61,000 nt of DNA, from NCBI GenBank assembly GCA_029204225.1, contig CM055108.1, positions 16,272,722 to 16,333,721 of the forward strand, written 5' to 3'. Position 1 is the first letter of the stretch; each line of letters starts with the position of its first letter. Both the position numbers and the translations under genes were made by a program. Below are positions 1-10,154 of this stretch, piece by piece. The stretch is from Diphasiastrum complanatum (lineage: Eukaryota > Streptophyta > Lycopodiopsida > Lycopodiales > Lycopodiaceae). The notes below the pieces were generated by a model. The model did no database searches, was not told the origin of the DNA, and saw nothing but the letters and a program-made list of their open reading frames with translations.

Positions 1-957
1 GTGTATGGCGAAACATCTCTCGATGCTATGGTCCAACTATTTTCGATGACCATGATTGGTAAAGCACATGATTGGTTTTTCAACTTTGATCGTGAAGATA
101 AGAAAGACTGGTCAGTTTTGAAAGAGTCATTTATCAAGCATTTTAAGCCCTTTCGCTTGATCGAGAGCCCTTTTGTCAAATTGAGTAACATCAAGATGGC
201 AAAAGATGAACGTGTACGAGACTATATCGAGCATTTCAAACGCCTCAAAAGTCAAGTACAAGAACAGTCCTCCGAACAGATGCTCATCATCTGGTTCCTA
301 GTCGGACTTCCAAGATGGATTAGACGCGAGTTTAAATCCAATGACGAATATATGAGCCTCAAATTAGTTATGTCTGATGCCATCAAGGAAGAAGACGAAG
401 GATCAGATGTTGGCGAATCCAGGGAAAGGCAAGCACCACGTGCTCTTGTCCATGAGTCAAAGCCGATCGAGGACACCCGAGATCAGCTTTGGAAATCCCA
501 GTTGGAGTTGTTTAATAAACAACGTCAACTACAAATGGAGAAACTCACCAATGAGTTTCAAGCTACCCTGAAGTCTATCCAAAGCAATATGCCTTGTCAA
601 CCAAACCCTGCACAGGTACCTTATAGACGACAACCAATATGGTGCCCACACTGCCGAGCTATGCATCCTGTTGATGTTTGTCCTTCATATCATCTTATCC
701 ACGCACATACAGTTCAACAATATGAAGAACAATCATCACAGTCTAGACATTCCTTGTCTTATCCTGAATATTCATCTGAAAGTCCAGAACCACTAGCCAT
801 ACAAGATGGCTATGCCATTATACAAGGGCCATTGCACATCAGATTTTTTATTTGTAGGGAAACTGGCCACTTCATGGTTGATTGTCCAGTCAAGACAAAG
901 TACCATGCTGAGTGTCCCGACTGTATTAGAAAACATAGTTTCAAAGGTGTTGTCTGA
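1..957 (+). pseudogene. Ty3-gypsy gag fragment, 5' end outside window
   Basis: The open frame runs in from beyond the left edge, so base 1 is not a start codon. The first ~140 residues carry the retrotransposon gag (capsid) pattern: GKAHDWFFNF, then WSVLKESFIKHF, then RVRDYIEHFKRLK, ending in the acidic stretch KEEDEG. A charged, Q-rich linker follows. Near residues 275-292 the sequence FFICRETGHFMVDC resembles a CCHC zinc knuckle whose first cysteine is replaced, so nucleic-acid binding is probably lost. The frame stops at 955-957 and no protease or reverse transcriptase follows in frame. Family assignment rests on the capsid pattern. This is a decayed or internally deleted element. Confidence 0.75.
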
Positions 958-3900
958 AACAACCAACTAAGATCCTACCTGCCCATCACGTCAGTTATGA
1001 ATTACAATAGGATCCTCACAACAACCACACGAGCACCATAGCAACCAACAGTTAATCCTGCTGCTCAATCGAGAAGTTTCTGGCAAACTTCTACAATACT
1101 GCACAATACACCAACTCCATAATTCAAATGAGTCCTTGTCGAAAAAAAGTGAAGCCGATATTTCGTCATCTGCTACAATGTCCAACCAAGAGCAGCCTCC
1201 ACAGGGAATTGTCAGTTTTTCTCCCCTTCTACAACCTCAAATCTATTTGTCTTTCCACATGCTGATAAGATTTCCAATGTGCCAATACACAATAAATCTA
1301 AGATTCGGTTCTGAATCTCTTGCTCAGAGAGGTACTCAGGACATAGTTCCTCACCCATAGCTGCATCTCACACTATATCTTACAACTTCTGCTATCAATG
1401 ATGGTAGATTTTAGTGTCACCAACCCTGTCTTGTTTTGACAAGGGCATGTCAAAGTAAGTCTCACTACTCTACAAAACCAATGGCATATTGCAATTGTCA
1501 AGGTGAGTTATACATGTTGATGAGTGCTCTACGGCTTTCACTCTCTGTAGCATTGGTATCTTCCTTTCTTTACTTTTCATAATTTTGTGATTTGGTAATT
1601 TCTTCTAATTACATATCTTTTTCTAAATTTGCTTTTAGTTCATCAAGGATAGCCATTGAACAAGAGACATCATGTAGCGTATCTCAAAAAGAACTTGTCA
1701 TTCTTCTATCAATCTTCAAATCACCTTATACAGAGTTTCAAATTTTTGAGCATATTCCAAATCTGCGAAGTACAGATCACGTTAGAGTTAATTCCTGCAT
1801 CTCATTGCCAAATTTATCTTTGAGTCAACTACAGCAAAATCGAAACAAATTTAGTTAAAATCTGTTCAATCTTTAGTCCAGTCACATGTTCAATGTGTTT
1901 TCAACTACGTGTTCCACACGCCGATCAAATCTTGAGCATGAACAGTTAGTTACCAGCAACAACATCCCCACCAACAAATTTTTTGGAGGGGAGAGAGTGG
2001 ATTTGCTTGGATCCACGTGAGCAGTTACACTGCCAGTAACAACATCAGCAAGATCGACAACCAAGGTCACAAGTCAAATATGAAAACGACAAGGCTAAGA
2101 AGACAGATGGACAATCCAAAGCGACTTAATCAGAAGAAGTATTCCAATCACGATGAAGATCCTTCAGAAAAGAGAAACACAAACATTGGGAAATCAGTCT
2201 CCTTCTTCAACCGGCCTCTTGCCATACTTCTGCACCCATCCTCATACCTATCATCCACACCATCTACCGATGTCACCACCTCCACCCTTCCTTCCATCTG
2301 TCTGTTTATTATCAGTTCACTCTTCTTCTAAAAAATCCCCAGTTTTTTATAGTCTTACCGAAGCAGTTGATAGATCATTGCAAGTGTTTTGCGGAGACTA
2401 ACTACCACCTACAATGGATGATCAGCCAAACGAAGATCTAAGAAGCAGGCGAAGCAGCTAGAAGACATAAGAAATTAAGCAAAGAAGCTGAGGAGGAAAG
2501 GACAAAACTCAAACAGCAGATGAGTTAGATCAATCTTGATCGAACAAAACTCTCTGGAGCAATGATAGTTGAATCCCGTCTTATGAAGCCCAAAGAGATC
2601 CAAAAGTAATGGATCAAAAGAAAGAGCTGCAGAAAAAGAAAGATAAACACAACCGTGAACCTGCAAAATAAAGCGAGCTCCTCACCCAGCAAGTGGCGGT
2701 CAAAGCTCAACATTGCAAGGGTCCAAGGCTGCAACTATAGAACTATCAGTTCCTTCGCCCTGCCACCAAGCCTTCATCATGTTTCCTTGCCGTCACCAAC
2801 CATTCGTCCAACCTGTTTCTACCACCAATGTGTGAATGTCCATTCCCTTGAAGACTGATAACCAAGATCTGTGCTACCACAAGGTGAACTGATCATCCCA
2901 GTAGATGTTACCATGATGCAGACAATTGGATTCTCGAATGAAGACGAAACAATTCATGGAAGCGACATCTCTTATGATTCCAATTATTTGAAGACCTTAT
3001 TTGATGATGATGGGGTTCCAGCGCCATTGTCACCAATGATGGCTATGCCATTTGCTTTATCAGAGATCAAGAGCTATGGGACATAGCCGAACTAATCCAG
3101 ATGCTAACTGAAGTCCACAACCCATGTATGGACTGCATTCTCCCTAGCGACTTATTCGCCCTATCATTTGCATTGGGGCAGCAAGATATGTAACTTTACA
3201 AGTGGGTGGATAAGTTGGCTAGGTGGGTAAATGCCGCATTGAAGATGAAGAAGGCCGTGACAAAGGTGGAGCATATCCTCGCAATGGTCCTAACCCATCA
3301 CCTGGGGGCCCAATGCCCACAAAGCATCATTGAGATCACTACAAAATATCTGAATGTGCCACATCAGGCTACCGTGCGAGGACAAACCTTCAAGCATATG
3401 CTACTTGAGGGGGAATCACCCAAATACCTCATACGAAGAAAGAAGTCCAGCAGAATAGCCAAGGATCAAGAGGCTGATATAGTCGGTGAAGCAGCTCAAC
3501 AACAAGATGATCCCGAAGTAGAAGCAGAGGACTTAGGAGGACACGGCTTTGGGGAGATGACTCAGGCACCTTTGACCACACATTGGTGGCCCATTACTCT
3601 GCTCAACTAGCGTAAGTTCTCACCAACACGGCCTCTCCAGCAACAGTTACAACAATAGCAGGCCATGCCATACAACGACAGATTCTAGCCGTAACTCAGG
3701 CGGACCAGGGAGTCTCACTCGACGCCACTCAAGTAACGACCACTATGGTTCTCACACCCACCTCACTCTCCATCGCCACCGCGACTTCTTCCACTCCAAT
3801 CACTATTTCTGTTTCTTTACCATCCTCTACCTCTAAATCGCCACCCACAGTCACTACCACCGACACCTCAACTTCATTTGATTTTAATTTTGATTCTAAT

Positions 3901-4985
3901 TCTTTCGTTGTCCAACTCCTTCAAACCACCGTTACCACCACTTCATCCCCTCTGTCTATACCACCACTCAATCTCCACTAACTACACCTATCCACGCCCA
4001 ACCCAACTCTTCACACATCCCTCCACACCATGAACCCTATATTCTTCCATTCACTGCTACTCCACAAAACTACCTAGATGGATCTGAACCCCTCCCTTAT
4101 TTGAGTCCTTGGGATGATCTCTCCCCTTCAGTGCAAAAGGCAATATGGACAAATCACGATGCACAGAAATACTTTGCCTAGGAAATTTCCGACTACCAAT
4201 CATTTGGGGCACTAGTATTCAGGAAAATCTGTTGATGGCCAAGCAATTACAAGATGCAGCTGAAGTAGTCAAGCAAGCCAACGAACAAGCGGCATGGGCA
4301 CGTACGGGATGAAGAACTCACATTTGACTAGATGTCCCATATGCAAACATGCATGGAGTAGCTACAAGTAGAGGCAACCCAGAAAGACAGCCAGTTGTCA
4401 ATCAGATTGATTTTCAAAGATATGCTCCACTACCTATCCCGGATGGCACGGTAATTTCACCTTCTGCATATCAATAGCTGGGAAAAAAGTTAAAAGTAGT
4501 CCAAACAGAGGCACAACAGCTACATAAGGTACCACCTCTCATGTGGCTTCCCTCAATAACCAGATCCAACATCTGGAAGAGCAGATCAAGAAGTTACAAG
4601 ACATGCCACCTCTTGATCATGCCCAACATCAACAATTTCATATCTGTCCACAACTATGGGATAATCAAGGAGACGACGGAGCAAGTTTGGGCAATTTTTT
4701 GACAGTCAGCAACATCAACCATGGATAGTCAACACCTAGACCAACAACAAGGGCCTGATTCACAAGAACGGAAAACACCTCAGAACCCAAATCAGGGAGA
4801 GACAATCCACTAATCTAACCCCTCATCTCCTCCACATTCGAACATTGCCCCCCCTCCACCCTCTTCCATTTTGACATCATCTAATCCTCACCATTCATAC
4901 CTCAAAACCCGATTTCGTCACCTTCCACCAAAACTCTTTCAACCTCTCTCATCTCCCAACCCTCCACCACCTGCAAAGCAATGGT
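958..4985 (+). other. Degraded, low-complexity transposon-like sequence
   Basis: No intact gene. Short plus-strand open stretches lie at 2871-3086, 3206-3610, 3745-3981 and 4543-4728, separated by stops. The 3206-3610 piece reads like ordinary protein (KLARWVNAALKMKKAV, then an acidic tail) but I recognise no domain. The 3745-3981 piece is Ser/Thr/Pro-rich low complexity. The 4543-4728 piece starts with a probable short coiled coil (LNNQIQHLEEQIKKLQ). It could be the decayed interior of the gypsy element at 1-957 or an unrelated element. I see no protease, RT or integrase motif here. Confidence 0.4.
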
Positions 4986-4989
4986 GGAT

Positions 4990-5735
4990 GACTAGGATCT
5001 TGTAGTACGATTTACGACTACCACAAAGTCTTGCACACAAAATTTTCTTTCTCGTATCATATTAGGACTCAACATGCTCCATATTTGCATTATGCATCGC
5101 TCATGATGTTCAATAGCATTAAAATTATACGTTGCCCAATGACATTCAATATTCATTGCCAAACTGTCATTGTTAAATAACCATCCCTCGGGTTTTACAA
5201 TTTGCAATGTTATTATAGCGTCACCCGAAATCCATGGAGACACTTGGTCGTCGCTCATTAGTTGTCGCGCTCTTTTGTCCGTCGCATAGCGACATTCAAT
5301 ATCCATCGCCAAACCATCGCTATTAAAAGACCATCCCTTGGGTTTTATAGTCTACAATATTAATATAGTGTTGCTCGCGACGGTCATGCCATGGAGACGC
5401 TTATTCGTCTCTCTAATTGTTCGTTGTGTAAGCGACAATTAGTAAGCATCGCTTTTCAAAAATTATTTTTGGGACTTATTTTTCTGACTGATTCACATAG
5501 TGTCGCACGGCGACGTTCAAGACCAATCATTGTGGACGTCAAACAAATGTCATCTGAATGTCGCTAAAATAAGTATTGCAAAACATTGAATATGTTGTGT
5601 CGCACGACGACGATTAAGATATCACAAAGCGACATTCATTTGTGATGATTAAGAAAAACTATATCTATCGCTATTAAAATTGCAGAGCGACATTTAATTT
5701 TTACTAAATAAATGTCGCAAACTTTCGAAAGAGGC
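4990..5735. repeat. GTCGC/GCGAC-motif repeat block
   Basis: Many degenerate copies of short CpG-containing motifs occur on both strands (GTCGC, GCGACATT, CGACGTTCAA), in AT-rich spacers. A longer unit is duplicated: the segment around 5155-5215 (…CATTGCCAAACTGTC…CCATCCCTCGGGTTTTA) recurs around 5300-5345 (…CCATCGCCAAACCATC…CCATCCCTTGGGTTTTA). Motif-dense blocks like this are typical of subterminal regions of CACTA-type DNA transposons, but I see no convincing terminal CACTA sequence or target duplication. It abuts a copia coding fragment at about 5741, which suggests it inserted there. Confidence 0.5.
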
Positions 5736-5740
5736 AATTT

Positions 5741-5971
5741 CTTTTCGGTCATCCCAAATCTCTAACTATCATGAATCATGTTTGTGAGCAATGTGCTTTA
5801 TCAAAGTCTCATAGGTTACCTTTCAAGAGATCTATATCAAAACCAAGTAAGCTTTTTAAACTTGTGCATTTTAATATTCATGGTGTTACTACAATTAGCA
5901 ATGAAGGTGCTAATATGTATGTGACTTTTATTAATGATTTTAGTAGATTTTGTTCAATGATACTGTTTTAA
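5741..5971 (+). pseudogene. Ty1-copia GAG-pre-integrase/integrase fragment
   Basis: The frame reads LFGHPKSLTI then CEQCALSKSHRLPFKRS, the Cys-pair part of the copia GAG-pre-integrase domain, and continues into the integrase core start (KLVHFNIHGVTT, TFINDFSR). The integrase motif that normally reads HxDxxGP is degenerate (HFNIHG), so the first catalytic aspartate region is altered; the second acidic motif reads FINDFSR. Only ~75 codons remain, cut on the left by the GTCGC repeat block and on the right by a dispersed repeat starting near 5978. Confidence 0.8.
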
Positions 5972-5977
5972 TGGGTA

Positions 5978-6175
5978 ATTCAATTATCAAAGCATAGCAA
6001 GGACAATAGCATTACAATAACAGCAACACAATAAATCCAAGATATACCAAAAGGAGACACAAGCATGTGATCAAGTCATGAACATACAAAACTGAACTTA
6101 GAGTGCTTACATATACACTATCACGCACTGAGGTAGCTTTACGTCAAAATCAGTGACGTGTAACAGAAAAACACT
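5978..6175 (-). repeat. Dispersed repeat, copy B (inverted relative to 21853-22085)
   Basis: Read on the minus strand this matches 21853-22085 at roughly 80-85% by eye, sharing TAAGTTCAG, CTTGTGTCTCCTTTTGGTAT and TGTAATGCTATTGTCCTTGC in order. It lies just downstream of the SLAH stop codon, so it may be part of that gene's 3' UTR or a small repeat inserted there. Confidence 0.7.
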
Positions 6176-6261
6176 TAAATCTACATGGTGACCCGCCAAT
6201 TTAAATTTTCAGCTTAACATGAGATGTAACTGCTAACTAACTCAAAGCTGAATTGCAATTG

Positions 6262-7884
6262 TCACTTCCTTCTCTTTTTTGTGATTGCAATGGCTACATC
6301 ATTTGGAAAGAAATCTCCCAACACACATGTATGGCATGTTGAAAGAAATAGTGCAAACACCATTGCAGCAGAGAGGAGGGAGAGTGCAGTTGCCAGTCCC
6401 TGTGTAAATAGACATGGCACTTTCTGAGAATAGTGAATCGTTGCTATGGAGGCTGCTGCCATTGGAAAAGTGTAAGCCCACCAAGCAATAGAAAACCTGT
6501 CACATAGCAAAAAATTTCAATCTATCACCATCTATTGTAGTGAGTTGTTACTGAAAGAAATTTGGGTTCTGCAAACAGTTTCAAGAAAGGGGGATTACCA
6601 AAAGAATGAGGTCATTTTGTACCTTAGTCCACGGAAGAAGTTGAGACGAACAACCTGCAAAAATAATGCTTTCAGTTTTCACTTATGTAACTTTCAGAAC
6701 CGGAACTTTTAGCTGGTTATTGGAGTCTTGTTTCCATGAAACAATCTGAAAACTTGCTTGGTTAAGCATCTGTCAGAACTAAATGGCAGGAACAAATTCT
6801 CTCTCAATGACTTTTTAAAAATATCCAATAATAACAAACCAAGTTGAATCTTTTTAGCATTCGCATACTAGAATAAAAACTTGCAGCAAATTTTTTTGAC
6901 ATAGTTTTCATGAAACAAATAAGAGAAACTTTCTCATAACGCTTCTGCCAGAAACTAAATAGCCGCAAGAATACGTTGTCTTTCCTTGACTTTTTAAACT
7001 TAAGAATAAGTAAGGACTCTTAAATTGCCTTCAATCTATTAATGCTGCTGTGAAAGAGAAATGGAAATTCTATCAGGGACAGCTAGACAAGTTTATCGTC
7101 TTCTGATTCCTTTGCTAAAACAGGAAAAAGGACCTCATTGTCTTAAAATAAAGTATTTCCTTACAAGTGATGATAAGAGGAAGAGGGCGAGAAAATACAC
7201 GATTTTCGATACAAAGTCAAAGTCTCCAATGATCATCTCCCACGCCACACTTGCTGCACTAGGAGCTGCAATGAAAAGGAAAAAAACAGGGTGGAGTTCT
7301 TTGGGAAAAGTCTCATTGGTGGGCAATCTCTGGTACAATGTCACGAACACAACCAAATAATGAACAAGTCCAATCGCCCAGAATGCCATGGCGAACTCCT
7401 TCCATCCAACTAATACAGCTAATTGCGCCCCAACAAAATTTCCAACCACTGACATGTGCGTTGATTGATTAGCCACTTTGGACAAGCGCCTTTCACCATA
7501 GGGCAGGATGAATGGAAGTAGAAATACTTGGAGGCAGCGTGGTTTGGCTTCACAATTGTCCTTTGGCACATGCAACACAATCTAGATGATCTAGAGTTAA
7601 TAATCAACTACAATGCTAGCTTCAAAGAATTTTTGAGCTTCCTAATTGTAAAACTTGCTATTCGAATGGCAGAAATAATGTAAGGTAGTGCGATATAATT
7701 TGCTTCTAGTAAGCGATCGCGAGCTGCTTGTAAAGATGAATAATCCTGAATATACACAATGGTGAGCTTTAATTGCTCGGTTTCACAGAGATGATCTGAG
7801 TGGGAGTTCATTGGGTAAGTTTCGATCTTCCGGCCCAAAGCCAAGCATCATTTCTGTGCGTGTTTGTATGTTTGTGTGTGTGTG

Positions 7885-7950
<66 letters not shown>

Positions 7951-8845
7951 TAAGAACTTCAAGCTCTGGACCTTCCAGTGCTTCAAAATATCGGCCTGCA
8001 GGCATATCTTCTCTTAACTCCGATGCATAATCCTTGCTAGGATGAAATTGAAGATTTTCATGTTCAGGATTTTTCAGGGATGCAGAGAGCTGTTTCTGAA
8101 AATCAGTCTTAATACATGCTGTGTTGACTGTAATCGAATGGTAGTCTTCTGTCTTTATGTGGTTCATGCTTGTCATTTCTGATATTTGTTTACAATCAGA
8201 AAGAATGATTCCTGAAGACGCCCCCATCTCTTTTGGATAGCAGGCATCCGTGTTCGTCTTACATGACAAAGCTTGTGAGCTGTATACAATAATTGCTAGT
8301 TTTCTGCTTGTTGTCATGGGCGGCTCTTGTACTGATCTGCAGTCGGGGAATGTTGGTGTTTTATCCAGCTCAGAATCCCGTACGTTGATGCAAATTTTCC
8401 TCGGAGATAGAGTTTCCGTCCCGACTGTTATATTGCCATTGGATGAAGTGGCAATTTGATTCGGAGTCGCTTCCAATGATCTCAGAATCAGACAAGGATC
8501 TAGTGGGACCTCTTTCCGACAGATGTATAAGGGGGAATGCCTAGAGTGAAGATCGTCAGATTCTTTTGAACTGTGAAAGTACCGAATGTTTTCCCAAGAA
8601 GGAAGAGATTTTCCACTAGGACTGATTAGGATATTCTCAGGAGTAACTGCGCTTGAGAGCTCTGTATGAGTTGATATAGTTTTCACCGACGACATTTTTT
8701 CAACACTGTCGCTGTTTTGGTCCGAATGAAAGAAGGTATGCGGTAAGCAATCTTCATGAGTTACTGACTTATTTGAGGCTGAGTTTTGAGCTTGTAGGAG
8801 CTGCTTCAGCAGCCGCAAGTTCATGTAATGAGAGAGATTCATCAT
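6262..8845 (-). pseudogene. SLAH: S-type (slow) anion channel, SLAC1/SLAH family; central exon(s) missing
   Basis: SLAC1/SLAH proteins are plasma-membrane anion channels with ten transmembrane helices (guard-cell closure, nitrate and chloride efflux). Exon 1 (7949-8845) encodes a 299-residue Ser/Thr-rich cytosolic N-terminus ending AGRYFEALEGPELEVLK, the conserved stretch just before helix 1, then a GT donor. A 3' exon (about 7165-7497) begins near GERRLSKVANQ and holds VVGNFVGA, HYLVVFVTLYQRLPTNE and KELHPVFFLFIAAPSAAS. Next come a 32-bp microexon (6623-6654, VVRLNFFRGL) and the last exon (6262-6496, FSIAWWAYTFPM, ending FPNDVAIAITKKRRK). The last two introns are GT-AG and join in frame. The exon for roughly the first half of the channel core is absent between 7500 and 7948: nothing there resembles the WPFLLRFP helix-1 region. 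A long N-terminus is SLAH2/3-like. It is either a deletion pseudogene or an altered gene. Confidence 0.82.
7888..7947. repeat. (GA)n microsatellite inside the SLAH intron
   Basis: About 30 uninterrupted GA units on the plus strand (CT on the gene's sense strand), followed leftward by a short GT-rich run. The repeat starts at the exon-1 donor itself (AAG|GTCTCTCTC), so the splice site is embedded in the CT tract. Confidence 0.95.
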
Positions 8846-9391
8846 GAATTAGAGAGTGGGCGAAATGTTGATCGGAGTAGCTCGATCTACAAGAAGAAGT
8901 ATGTGAAGGCACGGCTGTACCGGGCCTCGTGAAATGATTGTGTTACTGCAGGTAACAATATGGGATCTTGCTTGCACTGTGTACGTAATTGTATGGGGGT
9001 CGTTGCAACATGGATAATCAGGACTGGTTGACCTGAATAGCCCAACGCTAAGGTAGAATCCCACTCTCAGATGACTAATGTTTAAGTCAAGTGCAGCACA
9101 ACAATATAAGTCAAATGGCATGATCACTCATTTGAGGAAAGTTCATATAAAGTTTAAACTGCATTGCATGATCAGCGTGAAAGCCCAGAATCACAGACTG
9201 TACAGCTGATTATGTCTCTTGAAGACTTAACCTCACAGAAAGTGTTGGACGTCATGTGTGGGTCTGGACATGAAATTAAAGCACTGAGACTGAGATGCGG
9301 AATATACTGCAACAGGAGTAACCTGAGAGATCAAACAACACGTGTTTGTAAAACAGTAAAAGTAGTGCAGGATCATATTTAAATAGATTTC
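8846..9391. other. 5' flank of the SLAH gene; no gene seen
   Basis: Short open stretches on both strands show no recognisable domain. This would hold the SLAH promoter if the gene is expressed, but I see no convincing TATA box at a fixed distance from the start codon at 8845. Confidence 0.3.
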
Positions 9392-9621
9392 ATGCACTCA
9401 AAGTTTTGGCATTGCATCTGACGTTGCATTTTTCAATATAATTGCTGATGATTTATAAGAATCAGAAGTGGGTCCATCAATGACTCTAATCTGAAAGAAG
9501 TCCCTGATGCACTCAAAGTTTTGGCATTGCATCTGACGTTGCATTTTTCAATATAATTGCTGATGATTTATAAGAATCAGAAGTGGGTCGATCAATGACT
9601 CTAATCTGAAAGAAGTCCCTG
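9392..9621. repeat. Two-copy tandem repeat, 115-bp unit
   Basis: The units 9392-9506 and 9507-9621 are nearly identical over their whole length, with one clear substitution (GTGGGTCC versus GTGGGTCG). Such high identity means a recent duplication. No coding potential seen. Confidence 0.95.
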
Positions 9622-9769
9622 ATCAAGCTGGTGCATGCACGAAGTCACAATCACATCTCAAAGATCCTCAAAGATGCTAAAGCACGAATTGTTTCCACTA
9701 TGTAGTGACATGCCAACTGACACTTAACACCTACCTTGGTAGACCAGAGCAGATAATGAGATTTGTGAA

Positions 9770-9913
9770 GATTTTGTGTATTTTTGGATTTTTTTTTTCA
9801 TTTTTGGGGGAAATTTCTGCTTTTTTTTTTTTCGCTTTGTTTTTGTGTTTTTTTTTTTTTTTTTTTCCTAAAAATGTGTTTTTTTTTTCATTATCTGCAA
9901 AAAAAAAAATTCA
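9770..9913. repeat. Homopolymer T-rich tract ending in poly-A
   Basis: A run of several T10-T20 stretches broken by single G or C bases, followed by about ten A. Open frames across it are low-complexity Phe runs and not genes. Confidence 0.85.
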
Positions 9914-9930
9914 ATTTTGTTTTACAGAAT

Positions 9931-10154
9931 GTGGATGCGCTATATGGCACCCATCATTGGGCTTACAACATGCACATTCCATCATAACTCTCCACTTGAA
10001 AATTATGACCAAAATGCTCACAAAAGTCATGGTTCTAAATTTGTGGATGCGCTATATGGCACCTATCATTGGGCTTTCCACATGCACATTCTATCATAAC
10101 TCTCCACTTGAAAATTATGACAAAAATGCTCACAAAAGTCATGGTTCTAAATTT
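9931..10154. repeat. Two-copy tandem repeat, 112-bp unit
   Basis: Units 9931-10042 and 10043-10154 both start GTGGATGCGCTATATGGCAC and differ at only a few positions (for example CCCATCATT/CCTATCATT and GACCAAAA/GACAAAAA). It is separated from the 115-bp tandem pair by about 310 bp that include the T-rich tract. Confidence 0.95.

Noticed and set aside
7608-7844. Minus-strand frame of 78 codons as the missing SLAH membrane exon
   Set aside because: Only one short hydrophobic stretch and no similarity to SLAC1-family helices 1-5; it spans the intron side of exon 1.
7783-8017. Open frames made of Glu-Arg or Ser-Leu repeats
   Set aside because: Translation of the GA/CT microsatellite in the SLAH intron, not protein.
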